DNA of 64,000 nucleotides from Paracoccaceae bacterium (GTDB lineage Bacteria; Pseudomonadota; Alphaproteobacteria; Rhodobacterales; Rhodobacteraceae). The notes beneath the pieces are model-generated. The model was not told the DNA's origin and ran no database searches. It was given only the letters and a program-made list of their open reading frames with translations. Every line of letters begins with the position of its first letter. Within the stretch, counting starts at the first letter, position 1. The position numbers and the translations under genes were made by a program. The stretch is from positions 62,001 to 126,000 of the forward strand of contig WKFI01000002.1 of NCBI GenBank assembly GCA_014872875.1, in the 5' to 3' direction. Of this stretch, positions 38,225 to 47,305 are shown piece by piece.

Positions 38225-38328
38225 GAGGTCAGCCTCTATAAGGGAGTTGGGGCGCGCATATCCCGTTGCAGACCCAAAGGCCAGCAAAAATGCACCTTTG
38301 CGACGTTGCGCGCCGAAAGCCTTGTCGG

Positions 38329-38664
38329 TTAGTGAGCCGAAGACTTGGAAAACAGGTGAATGATCAGTATTCCGCTGATGATGAACAACAGCCCGATGAC
38401 AGCAGGCAAATCAAGCTTCTGCCCGAAAACGGCATAGCCGATGGCCGCAATCAACACGATGCCCAGACCGGACCAGATCGCATAAACGATTCCGACAGGC
38501 ATGTACTTCAACGTCAGGCCCATGAAAAAGAAGGCCGTGCCATATCCCAGAACCACCAGCGCAGTTGGGCCGAGTTTGGAAAACTGCTGGCTGGCCTGCA
38601 ATGCGCTGGTTCCGATGGTCTCAGCAGCGACGGCGATGACGAGGTACACATAGTGTATGGGCAT
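38329..38664 (-). CDS. Small multidrug resistance (SMR/EmrE-type) transporter
   Basis: 111 residues with four membrane segments. HYVYLVIAVAAETIGTSALQ carries the essential Glu of TM1 (about residue 15), and YAIWSGLGIVLIAAIGYAVFGQ and ISGILIIHLFS match EmrE/QacE. Such dimers exchange protons for hydrophobic cations. It lies between typA and doeA with gaps of about 100 bp on both sides, so it may have its own promoter. Confidence 0.9.
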   Translation of the reverse strand: MPIHYVYLVIAVAAETIGTSALQASQQFSKLGPTALVVLGYGTAFFFMGLTLKYMPVGIVYAIWSGLGIVLIAAIGYAVFGQKLDLPAVIGLLFIISGILIIHLFSKSSAH

Positions 38665-38766
38665 GGTGACTCCACGTGTCTGGTGCCGCCAGTGCTAGGA
38701 GAAACTCTGCCTGCAGACCAGAGGAATATGCGGCATTCAGACGTCGTAAATGACCATTCCCCGGGA

Positions 38767-39951
38767 TCAGTCCTTGACGAAAAGCTTGCGTTCAACCGAA
38801 CAGAGCGGTTCCGCCGGGCCTGTTTCCGTTATCAGTATGGTTTCTGTCGTTTCCAGCCCCCAATCGTCCATCCAGAGCGCAGGCATGAAATGGAATGTCA
38901 TGCCTGGTTGCAGAACGGTGGTATCCTCGGTGCGGATCGACGCGGTGCGTTCACCCCAATCGGGCGGATAACTGAGCCCGATGGGATAGCCCATCCGACC
39001 TTCTCGTTGTAGTCCATGCTTGTGCAAAACGCTCATGAAAGCGTTGGCGATGTCACAGGTACGGTTGCCCGCACGCGCTGCATCCAACCCGGCCTCGATC
39101 CCCTCCAGCTGGGCTTGTTCGGTATCCAGCACTTGTTGTGAGGGTTTGCCGAGGAAAACGGTCCGGCAAAGTGGGGCATGATACCGACGATAGCAGCCGG
39201 AAAGTTCAAAGAAGGTTGCCTCGCCCGACTGCATCGGCTTGTCATTCCAGGTCAGGTGCGCCGCTGTAGCGTCTAGTCCGGATGGGGTCAGAGGCACGAT
39301 AGCCGGGTAATCACCCCAGGCATCGTCCACTCCGGTGATACCTGCGTGAAAAATGTCTGCGACCAGATCGTTCTTACGCACACCCGGAGCCGCCCGGTCG
39401 ATGGCAGTTCGCACGACCTTGTCAGAGATCCGGGCGGCCTTGCGGATGAAGGTGATTTCCTCGTCCGATTTCACCAGTCGTTGCCAGTTCACCAGCGCAG
39501 TGGCATCCCGAAACTGCGCATTCGGAAGGTTTTCGGTCAGTACTGCATGGGCCTTGGCCGAGTAGTAATAATTCTCCATCTCGACCCCGATCCGGGACCG
39601 TCCCATCCCCAGGTCGTCGATCACCTGGGCGAGGTCCTGCATCGCATGGCGTTCGGTCGACTGTACGTAATGGTCACCATAGCCCCTGATATTGTCCTGC
39701 GACATCCAGCAGGTGCGTAAACCGCCCAGGGCATCCATCTTGCGGCCCCACCAGATTGGTTCTCCTTCAAGCCCCAAAAGAACGCCTTGATGGACATAGA
39801 ACGACCAACCATCATACCCGGTCAGCCAAGCCTGGTTCGACGGATCGGTCACAAACAGAAGATCAAGCCCTGCCCGCTCCATTGCGGCGCGGGTGGCCGA
39901 GATTCGGCGCTTGTATTCGCCCATTGAAAAGGGCGCATTGTCATGCGGCAT
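38767..39951 (-). CDS. doeA: Ectoine hydrolase (M24 peptidase family)
   Basis: 394 residues. DoeA/EutD opens the ectoine ring to N-acetyl-diaminobutyrate. The N-terminus (DLLFVTDPSNQAWLTGYDGW, then VHQGVLLGLEGEPIWWGRKMD) is distinctive for this family, and the creatinase-like C-domain has RVKSDEEITFIRKAARISDK-type helices, EATFFELSGCYRRYHAP and MTFHFMPALWMDDWGLETTE. The residues of the M24 metal site are only partly canonical, as in DoeA proteins. Follows the M20 deacetylase gene by 66 bp in the same direction, matching the order of steps in ectoine breakdown. Confidence 0.85.
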   Translation of the reverse strand: MPHDNAPFSMGEYKRRISATRAAMERAGLDLLFVTDPSNQAWLTGYDGWSFYVHQGVLLGLEGEPIWWGRKMDALGGLRTCWMSQDNIRGYGDHYVQSTERHAMQDLAQVIDDLGMGRSRIGVEMENYYYSAKAHAVLTENLPNAQFRDATALVNWQRLVKSDEEITFIRKAARISDKVVRTAIDRAAPGVRKNDLVADIFHAGITGVDDAWGDYPAIVPLTPSGLDATAAHLTWNDKPMQSGEATFFELSGCYRRYHAPLCRTVFLGKPSQQVLDTEQAQLEGIEAGLDAARAGNRTCDIANAFMSVLHKHGLQREGRMGYPIGLSYPPDWGERTASIRTEDTTVLQPGMTFHFMPALWMDDWGLETTETILITETGPAEPLCSVERKLFVKD

Positions 39952-40017
39952 GACAACCTCTCTTTCTCAAGTCGTTTCGTTCGTATTGCGTGGACGGCGT
40001 TTCGATGTGCATCAGGA

Positions 40018-41221
40018 TCAGACCAGCTTGGTCGCCAGGCGCTGCAACATATCCAGACACTGCCGCATCTGGTCTATAGAAACGTATTCGTCCGGCTTGT
40101 GCGCTTGGTCGATGGAACCGGGTCCACAAACCACCACGTCCAAACCCAGTGATTGAAAGATCCCGGCCTCGGTCCCAAAGGGAACGACGTCGGCCCCGTT
40201 TGCTCCGGTGAGCTCCATCACCAGATCGCGGGCTTCGTTGTCCCGCGTCGTTTCCAGGCCGTCAACTTCACCAATGACCTGAGTTTCCACGCGAGATTCG
40301 GGGTAAACAGCCTGCATCTCGGGCAACAGGGTGTGCGTGCAGAAGTGATGCAGAGCGTCCTTCACGTATAATGCATCCGATTTTCGCACAGGCCGCATTT
40401 CCCAATCCACCCGCGCCTTGCCGGGTATCACGTTGTGGGCAAATCCCCCCACCAGTGCCCCGGTATTTATCGTCGTCCAAGGCGGCTCAAACCGACTGTT
40501 GAGCGCGCGCGCCTTTTAATTCATCTTTCAAAGTCAGAAGCTTGGAGACCAAACGTGATGCGTATTCAACCGCATTCACTCCAAGGTCCGGACCCGATCC
40601 ATGACCTTCGAGACCCGTGAAATGGGTGGAGTACTCGTAACATCCTTTGTGCCCTTCGATCACGCGCATCATGGTCGGTTCCCCCACGATCGCCAAAGCA
40701 GGGCGAATGTTGCTGTGTTCGAGTGTTCGGGCCAGTGCCTGCGCGCCGAAACAGCCGATTTCCTCGTCATAGGTAAATGCAAAATGTACCGGACGTTTCA
40801 GCTCCAGCTGGGCGTATTGCGAAGCCATTGCAACCGTGGCGGCAACAAACCCCTTCATGTCGCAGGTACCACGCCCGAACCATCTCCCATCCCGTTCCAG
40901 CATGTCGAACGGATCCGAAGACCAATCCTGATCTGCGACGGGGACAACATCCGTGTGTCCCGACAGGACAATTCCGCCCTCCTTGTCCGGGCCGAGCGTC
41001 GCAAAAAGATTAGCCTTCAACCCGGTTTCATCAGTCCAGATCTCGGTTCGTGCCCCGAGACTGTCCAGCCGATCTGCCAGGAAACGGGTGATGTCCAGAT
41101 TGCTTTCACTTGATACCGTCGGAAAGGCGATCAACGCCTGCAACAGGGTTCGGGTCTCTTCCAGCACATCCGGCAAACTCAATCCCTTTCGAAAAACGCG
41201 TGTCGTGGCCGTTAGTGTCAA
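40018..41221 (-). pseudogene. M20 deacetylase (ArgE/DoeB2-like), frameshifted
   Basis: Two frames together make a full-length acetylornithine-deacetylase-like enzyme of about 400 residues. The first (41221-40487) has VLSGHTDVVPVADQDWSSDP, GRGTCDMKGFVAA and the catalytic EE in TYDEEIGCFG, and stops at TGA 40487 just after KDELKGARAQQSV. The second frame continues with RFEPPWTTINTGALVGGFAHN and PFGTEAGIFQSLGLD to 40018. The shift is at or near a (GC)5 run, 40503-40512, and total length is one base over a multiple of three. No ATG start exists; TTG 41221 or TTG 41176 are candidates. Likely substrate, from the doeA neighbour, is N-acetyl-diaminobutyrate. Either a real mutation or a sequencing error. 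Confidence 0.8.
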
Positions 41222-41556
41222 AGGTTAGGAGAGACGCCTCGACCTTTTGTTCTTTACAGGCACTTCACAATGCCAACCGCCGTGGCACCATCGAAAAAAG
41301 CAGCTTCTCGCCAAAATGATGTCGTTTCTGTTTGTTTCTGTTGAAGCCGAGCAGGACGACGGACCACTTGCGATCCAGAGGGACCAAGCACCACGGTCAG
41401 GTCGGCCTAACCGGTCTGACCCAACCGCGACAAGACAGACCTGTCCAAACCCGTTCCTGGCCGCTATCACTATAGCCAGCCGGGAAAAAACGTTCCAAGT
41501 CCGACATGTCTCCTCACCCCTCCGGCGCCAAGGATGGCACATAAGTTTTGGCCGAC
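41222..41556. other. Intergenic region between divergent deacetylase and MEDS/BTAD regulator
   Basis: 335 bp that must carry the promoters of both divergent units. I see no gene, no clear -35/-10 pair and no strong repeat, only a weak inverted CAGGTC/GACCTG pair. Confidence 0.45.
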
Positions 41557-42987
41557 ATGGCAGATGCGTTCAACATTTCCGTCATATACGACGACGAAGA
41601 CCCGGGATTTCGGGACGCGGCCCTGAAAGAACTTGGGGCAAGGCACAGCCTTGTGTTGGCTGATGATGATCGGTTTCTGGATCATCTGACAAATCAGACA
41701 CGTCTGGATTTCACCGCCGCTGGACTTGATGAAATCCCGATCCGTTTCGATAGGGTTCAACAGCGCGTCGCCCAAGCTGCAAAAGACTTGAAGACAGGAG
41801 ACTGTGTCGTGGTCGACATGCGCTGGGGGTTGCGGACCGTATCTGCCTCGGCCAATTTCGAGCGATGGGGCAGCCAATGTGACCTTCTGGCGGCGGAACT
41901 CGGCATCTCTGTCGTCTCTGTTTATGGCCGCAGCCTGCTGATCGAAGATCAATTGATCGCAGCTCTGCGTGGTCACAGCCATTTTCTTGCGCCGTCCGGT
42001 ATTTATTCCAACCCATACTGGTTGCCTCAGGAGTATCTGAACGGCGCCACGGTGACACAGCAGGTCGGGTATCTGCTGGGGCGCCTGGTGCCGGACTACA
42101 AAGGGCTGGCCAATGAACCCGAAGTGGCGCAAGGCGCGGCCTCCGGCGCAGATCCCCGCTGGATCACAACGCCGAAACGGGTACGCCCCCGCGCTGGGTC
42201 GGATGACATATGGAAGATCCGCTGTTTCGGTCGGCTCCGTATCTATCTTTCCGACGGTAGCCAGATCCGCTGGGGCATTCCTGGCAGTGCGCCCAAGAAA
42301 TCCAAGGCCCTGTTCGCCTATCTGTTGCAGCGTGGAGAACGCGGCGCCCGGGCCGATCAATTGGCGGAACTTCTGTGGGGCGATGAGCAGGACGAAACCG
42401 TCAAACGCACCCGACTGCATCACGCGATTGCCATGTTGCGCAAGACCTTGGGCGGCAAGGAATTCATTCTCCGCACCGGCGAGTATTACAGCCTGGTCCC
42501 GCCCTCTGGCACCTGGATCGACATTTCCAGTTTCGAACAGCTGTGCAACCGGGCCAAGGTTCTCGCAAAATCCGGTGTTGACGATGGCGCCATCACCCTG
42601 TTGGACGCGGCCGATCGCTTGTATACCGGTGATCTGTTCGAGGATCTGTTGCCGGAATATGTGGAAAGCGATTTCGAAGACTGGGTTGTTCCGCGCCGCA
42701 CGTGGTTCAAGGACATGGCTCTCAAGGTGCAACGCGACAAGGCTGAAATCCTGCGACATCAGGGGCGTCTGCGCGAGGCTCTGGATTGCTGTCAGAAGGC
42801 GCTTTCCATGGATCCCGCCTGCGAGATCGCTCACGCCGAGGCGATGCGGATTTTTCATGCTCAAAACCGATTGGACACGATAAGCCGACAGTACCGGCAA
42901 TACCGCGCCGCGCTCGACGCGATCGGCGCCGAACCGGATACAAATGAATTGGAAATCTTGCACAAAAAACTCACCAAAAATATTTAA
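41557..42987 (+). CDS. Transcriptional regulator with MEDS-like sensor and BTAD (SARP-type) domains
   Basis: 476 residues from ATG 41557; a TTG at 41548 is the alternative. Residues 5-175 resemble a MEDS (DcmR-type) sensory domain: CVVVDMRWGLRTVSASANFE, then AAELGISVVSVYGRSLL and ALRGHSHFLAPSGIY. Residues about 215-300 form an OmpR-like winged helix (IRCFGRLRIYLSDG, KKSKALFAYLLQ, LAELLWGDEQDETVKRTRLH), and 305-470 a bacterial transcriptional activation domain with TPR-like helices. Located just upstream of, and in line with, the P450-dikinase operon, so it is the likely regulator of that operon. Confidence 0.75.
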   Translation: MADAFNISVIYDDEDPGFRDAALKELGARHSLVLADDDRFLDHLTNQTRLDFTAAGLDEIPIRFDRVQQRVAQAAKDLKTGDCVVVDMRWGLRTVSASANFERWGSQCDLLAAELGISVVSVYGRSLLIEDQLIAALRGHSHFLAPSGIYSNPYWLPQEYLNGATVTQQVGYLLGRLVPDYKGLANEPEVAQGAASGADPRWITTPKRVRPRAGSDDIWKIRCFGRLRIYLSDGSQIRWGIPGSAPKKSKALFAYLLQRGERGARADQLAELLWGDEQDETVKRTRLHHAIAMLRKTLGGKEFILRTGEYYSLVPPSGTWIDISSFEQLCNRAKVLAKSGVDDGAITLLDAADRLYTGDLFEDLLPEYVESDFEDWVVPRRTWFKDMALKVQRDKAEILRHQGRLREALDCCQKALSMDPACEIAHAEAMRIFHAQNRLDTISRQYRQYRAALDAIGAEPDTNELEILHKKLTKNI

Positions 42988-43078
42988 AATCAAATAATTG
43001 CATACTCCCAAAGAAAAACCAAAGTTAGTGACTTAAGGTGATTCCCAACACACGCACATTTTTTCGGGAGGACATGAA

Positions 43079-44317
43079 ATGAGCGTCGCCGAGCAAGCGC
43101 AAGCCGTGAAAGGTTTCGATATTTTCGACCTGAGCGCGCCGCACGCCACCTGGCAAGCATTGCGCGAAGAACAGCCGGTCTACCACGACCCGGCATCCGG
43201 ATATTGGATCGTGACGCGACATGCCGACATCAAGGCCGTGTTCGACGATTACAAGACCTTTTCGGCAGAAAACGCTCAGGCCCCGATCCGCCCCCTGTGT
43301 GCCGATGCCAAGCGCATCATTTCCGAAGGCGGATTCACCTCGGGACTGTCGGCCCGGATGCCCCCCGATCACACCCGCATCCGTAAGGTTGCACAGCGGG
43401 CATTCGGACCGCGCCGCTTCAAGTCGATTGAACCCAAGATCGAGGCGATCATCGACCGGACCCTGAACGAAGCCGCCGGCAAAGGCAGGTTCGATTTCTT
43501 CCGCGAGGTGGCTTATCCGGTGCCGGCTCTGGTGCTGTTCACCATGATGGGCATCCCGGACGAAGACGTCCCGAAGGTCAAGGAATGGGCGGTCAGCCGC
43601 GCATTGGTTACGTGGGGTGAGTTGAGCGATGAAGATCAGATCACACATGCCAAGGGCATGGTGGATTATTGGGCCTATTGCCGCGATTTGGTTGCGGCGC
43701 GGCGCGAAAACCCACAGGACGATTTTCCCAGCGATCTTCTCAGGGCCAAGGCCGAAGGCGCCGACATCACCGAAGAAGAAATCGCAGGGGTGATGTACTC
43801 GACGCTGTTTGCCGGGCATGAAACCACTACGACGTTGATGGCAAACGCCGTGATAACGTTGATGAACAACCGCGCAGCGTGGGATGAAATCCGACAAGAC
43901 CCCAGCCTGATCTCCGGTGCGACCGAGGAAATCCTGCGCTACTCCCCCTCGATCGTCAGCTGGCGCCGGCTGGCCAAAGCGGACACAAATATCGGCGGGA
44001 TCGATGTGCCTGCAGGTGCCAACATCCTGATGGTCATGGGGTCGGGAAATCGCGATGAAGCCGTTTTCCCGAACGGTGAAGCCTTCGATATTCATCGAGA
44101 AAACGCGCGAACCCATCTCACCTTTGGTTACGGCATCCATTTCTGCATCGGCTTCCAGCTTGCCAAGATGGAGTTCGGCATCATGCTGCGCGAGTTGACC
44201 CAGCGGTTCCCGAATATGACGCTGCAACCTGACCAGCAGATCAACTACCTGCACAATATCTCGTTTCGGGTGCCTATCCGCGTGGATGTGGATCTGGGGA
44301 TCGGAGGTTCGTCATGA
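43079..44317 (+). CDS. Cytochrome P450
   Basis: 412 residues. I-helix FAGHETTTTL, ExxR in EEILRYSP, and heme-binding FGYGIHFCIG with Cys356 are all canonical; there is no membrane anchor, so it is a soluble bacterial P450. It hydroxylates an organic substrate using O2 and electrons from a ferredoxin; no ferredoxin or reductase gene is in the cluster, so redox partners come from elsewhere. The start has GGGAGG upstream, and the stop overlaps the start of the dikinase ATP-grasp subunit (ATGA), so the two are translationally coupled. Confidence 0.95.
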   Translation: MSVAEQAQAVKGFDIFDLSAPHATWQALREEQPVYHDPASGYWIVTRHADIKAVFDDYKTFSAENAQAPIRPLCADAKRIISEGGFTSGLSARMPPDHTRIRKVAQRAFGPRRFKSIEPKIEAIIDRTLNEAAGKGRFDFFREVAYPVPALVLFTMMGIPDEDVPKVKEWAVSRALVTWGELSDEDQITHAKGMVDYWAYCRDLVAARRENPQDDFPSDLLRAKAEGADITEEEIAGVMYSTLFAGHETTTTLMANAVITLMNNRAAWDEIRQDPSLISGATEEILRYSPSIVSWRRLAKADTNIGGIDVPAGANILMVMGSGNRDEAVFPNGEAFDIHRENARTHLTFGYGIHFCIGFQLAKMEFGIMLRELTQRFPNMTLQPDQQINYLHNISFRVPIRVDVDLGIGGSS

Positions 44318-45378
44318 CGGATTTTGCTCTTCGGTTCGAGGACGCAGCCTGTCTGGATCATGCGCGGGTTGGCGGAAAATGCGCCAGTCTCAGTCAGATG
44401 ACCCAGGCCGGTGTGGCCGTCCCGCCCGGATTTGCCGTAACGACCGAGGCCTATCTGGCGATGCTGGAGGGCACAGGGCTTCGCAATGAGATCGAGATGC
44501 AGCTGTCCCGAACGGATTTTGACGATGTCTCCTCGCTCGACCGGTCGGCTCAGGCGATCCAGATCCGGTTTCGCTCACATCACATGCCAAGCGATGTCGA
44601 AAAGGCCATTCGCTCGCAATACGAAGCAATGGGCCGCGATATGCCCGTCGCCGTCCGATCCTCGGCGACTGCCGAAGATCTGCCGGACGCGTCCTTTGCA
44701 GGCCAACAGGACACCTATCTTTGGGTCGTGGGCGCGGAGGATGTGGTTGAGCATGTCCGCGATTGCTGGGCCTCGCTGTTTACGGCGCGGGCCATGAAGT
44801 ACCGCCACGACAACAATCTGGGCCAAATCGATGTGTTGATGAGTGTCGCGGTTCAGAAGATGGTCAATGCTCGCGCTGCCGGGGTCGCCATGACGCTGGA
44901 TCCGCTGAACGGGGACCGCACGCGCATTGTCATCGACGCCTCTTATGGCCTGGGTGAATTGGTGGTGTCCGGGATCGTGACGCCTGACAATTACTCGGTG
45001 GAAAAGGTGTTGATGGAGGTTGTGGACCGCAAGATTTCGGACAAGCAGGTCGAACTGATCCCCGATGCGGCTGCTGCAACAACTCTGGAGCGCCCTGTAG
45101 ATGACGACCGCCGTACCGCGCAATGCCTGACGGATGCAGAAATCCTTGCCGTGGCAGAGCTTGCCAAACGGCTCGAAAAACAGAACGGGTGCCCGCAGGA
45201 TGTTGAGTGGGCCCTGGATGCCGATCTGCCCGATGGCGAAAACCTTCTGGCCCTGCAAAGCCGCCCGGAAACCGTCTGGTCCCAGAAAGCCAAGGAAAAG
45301 CCCAAATCCGCCTATTCCACTGGGCTGGCCGGGATCGTGGGCGCGCTGAACAACCCGATCGGCGCAAAAACATCTTAA
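44314..45378 (+). CDS. Dikinase ATP-grasp subunit (PEP synthase / PPDK N-terminal type)
   Basis: 354 residues. It is the PEP-synthase ATP-binding domain alone: GGKCASLSQMTQAGVAVPPG at 18-37, VAVRSSATAEDLPDASFAGQ (about 112-131), then MSVAVQKMV, the GCPQDVEWALD segment and LLALQSRPETVW near the C-terminus. In full-length dikinases this domain splits ATP into AMP and two phosphates, passing one to a mobile histidine domain. Here that domain and the substrate domain are on the next gene. Phenylphosphate synthase and rifampin phosphotransferase are the known functional relatives. Codes for no C-terminal TIM barrel, so it is not a PEP synthase. Confidence 0.88.
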   Translation: MTDFALRFEDAACLDHARVGGKCASLSQMTQAGVAVPPGFAVTTEAYLAMLEGTGLRNEIEMQLSRTDFDDVSSLDRSAQAIQIRFRSHHMPSDVEKAIRSQYEAMGRDMPVAVRSSATAEDLPDASFAGQQDTYLWVVGAEDVVEHVRDCWASLFTARAMKYRHDNNLGQIDVLMSVAVQKMVNARAAGVAMTLDPLNGDRTRIVIDASYGLGELVVSGIVTPDNYSVEKVLMEVVDRKISDKQVELIPDAAAATTLERPVDDDRRTAQCLTDAEILAVAELAKRLEKQNGCPQDVEWALDADLPDGENLLALQSRPETVWSQKAKEKPKSAYSTGLAGIVGALNNPIGAKTS

Positions 45379-45412
45379 AAACAATACCGTAAAACAGGGA
45401 GGACTACTCCGA

Positions 45413-47224
45413 ATGGACGCGCAAACACCCCTATTCCCCAGCGCTTACGAGCTGAACGCCCCGGCCGGTGCCGAAGGTTGGGAAGAGCTTTACCCTTACT
45501 ACCTGACCTTCCAACCCGGTCTGCGAGACAAGGAAGATGGCAAGTTCTGGTTCTGCGATAGCCAGCATTGGCCGAACCCGTTCAAACCCTTTGACGCGGT
45601 CACGGTTGAATTCGCGGTCAAATGTCTGGGCCAGTACAACACCCGCCACTATCTGGTGCCGCCGGCCAACGGTGTGGATTACCGGATCCACAACGGCTAT
45701 TGCTACATGTCGCCCATTGCGGTGGCGCCGGAACTAATCGAGGACCGGATCCCGCAGTTCATGGAACGCGCCGGGCATTACTTCCAGAACTGGCCGAGCC
45801 TGTTGGAAAACTGGCATGAAAAAGTCAGGGCCAATATCAACGAAATGGAAGCGCTGGAATTCGAAAAGCTCCCCGAAGTCGTGCCGACCGAATGGATTAC
45901 CGGTGGCATCGGTTTGGACAACACGACCCATCTGACCGAAGCCTATGACCGGGCTATTCAGCTGCTGTACCGGACATGGCAGTATCATTTCGAGTTCCTG
46001 AACCTAGGTTACGCGGCCTATCTGGATCTGTTCGGTTTCATGAAGGAGCAGTTTCCGTCGATCCCGGATCAGGCGATTGCCAAGATGGTTCAGGGCCACG
46101 ACAGTGATCTGTTCCGCCCTGACGACGAGCTGAAGAAATTGGCCCGGTTGGCGATCGAACTGGGCGTTGCCGATGCTCTGAAAGCGGGATTGGTGGACGA
46201 AGCACTGGCTGCAGTCGGCACCCTGCCCCATGGTGAAAAATGGCTGGGCGCATGGGAAGAGGCCAAGAACCCCTGGTTCAACTACACCACCGGTAACGGG
46301 TTCTATTCGACCGACAAGTACTGGATCGAACATCTGGACATTCCGATGGGCTACCTGCGCGACTATATCGCCCGCGCCGAGGCCGGGGAAACCATTGAAC
46401 GCCCGACTGCCAGGCTGCACGCAGAACGTGACCGGATCACTGGTGAATACCAGGAGATGATGGATCCGGAAGCGCAGGAAGTGTTCCAGGGCAAGCTGGG
46501 CCTTGCCCGCGTGGTTTATCCTTATGTCGAAGATCACAATTTCTATATCGAGCACTGGTCGATGGGCGTCTTCTGGAAAAAGATGCGGGCGCTGTCGAAA
46601 CTGCTGCACGAGGAAGGCTTCTGGCCCACCGAAGACGGCATGTTCTATCTGACCCGCAACGAAGTACGCGATGTTCTGTTCGACTATGGCAATGCCTGGG
46701 CCACCGGAGGCGAATGGATCGGGCCGAGCTACTGGCCGGCTGAAATCGAACGCCGTCGCGGCATCATCGACGCCCTGTCGACCCAGCCGCCTCAACCGGC
46801 GCTCAACAACCCGCCTGAGATCATCACCGAACCGTTCACCATCATGCTTTGGGGCATCACCTCGGATTCGATCAAGAACTGGACCGGTGGTGACAGTAGC
46901 AGTGGCGACCTGACCGGCATGGCCGCCAGCCCCGGCGTGGTCGAAGGGTTGGCCCGCGTGATCCGAAGCCCGGATCAGTTGGACGAAATTCAGGATGGTG
47001 AAATCCTCGTGGCTCCCGTGACGGCCCCCAGCTGGGCGCCCGTGTTCGGCAAGATCCAGGCAACGGTAACCGATATTGGTGGCATGATGAGCCACGCGGC
47101 CATCGTCTGCCGCGAATATGGGCTTCCTGCCGTCACCGGGACGGGCAACGGGTCTTCCCGGATCGAAACCGGGCAGAAACTCAGGGTCGATGGCAATACG
47201 GGGCAAGTCACGATCTTGGATTGA
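45413..47224 (+). CDS. Dikinase phosphohistidine-domain subunit with large uncharacterised central domain
   Basis: 603 residues; GGGAGG 15 bases upstream supports ATG 45413. The last 90 residues are a PEP-utilizing mobile domain (SPGVVEGLARVI, VTAPSWAPVFGKI, GGMMSHAAIVCREYGLPAVTG) with phosphoacceptor His561. Residues 1-510 are aromatic-rich (many Trp, Tyr and Phe) and are not a TIM barrel; they presumably form the acceptor-binding domain, as the central domain does in rifampin phosphotransferase. With the preceding ATP-grasp protein it would phosphorylate a small alcohol or related substrate. The substrate is unknown. Confidence 0.83.
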   Translation: MDAQTPLFPSAYELNAPAGAEGWEELYPYYLTFQPGLRDKEDGKFWFCDSQHWPNPFKPFDAVTVEFAVKCLGQYNTRHYLVPPANGVDYRIHNGYCYMSPIAVAPELIEDRIPQFMERAGHYFQNWPSLLENWHEKVRANINEMEALEFEKLPEVVPTEWITGGIGLDNTTHLTEAYDRAIQLLYRTWQYHFEFLNLGYAAYLDLFGFMKEQFPSIPDQAIAKMVQGHDSDLFRPDDELKKLARLAIELGVADALKAGLVDEALAAVGTLPHGEKWLGAWEEAKNPWFNYTTGNGFYSTDKYWIEHLDIPMGYLRDYIARAEAGETIERPTARLHAERDRITGEYQEMMDPEAQEVFQGKLGLARVVYPYVEDHNFYIEHWSMGVFWKKMRALSKLLHEEGFWPTEDGMFYLTRNEVRDVLFDYGNAWATGGEWIGPSYWPAEIERRRGIIDALSTQPPQPALNNPPEIITEPFTIMLWGITSDSIKNWTGGDSSSGDLTGMAASPGVVEGLARVIRSPDQLDEIQDGEILVAPVTAPSWAPVFGKIQATVTDIGGMMSHAAIVCREYGLPAVTGTGNGSSRIETGQKLRVDGNTGQVTILD

Positions 47225-47305
47225 GATACTCCCCCCTGCCGGAGGCGCGTTGTTCCGGGCGTCTCCGGCTCTTTTCCTGAAACAGAACTCATCCGGGAGA
47301 CTGGG

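Noticed and set aside
41470-43011. Minus-strand frame of 513 codons opposite the MEDS/BTAD regulator
   Set aside because: Antisense shadow. The plus strand carries clear winged-helix and BTAD sequence.
43025-44254. Minus-strand frame of 409 codons opposite the P450 gene
   Set aside because: The P450 has all family motifs on the plus strand; the antisense frame shows none.
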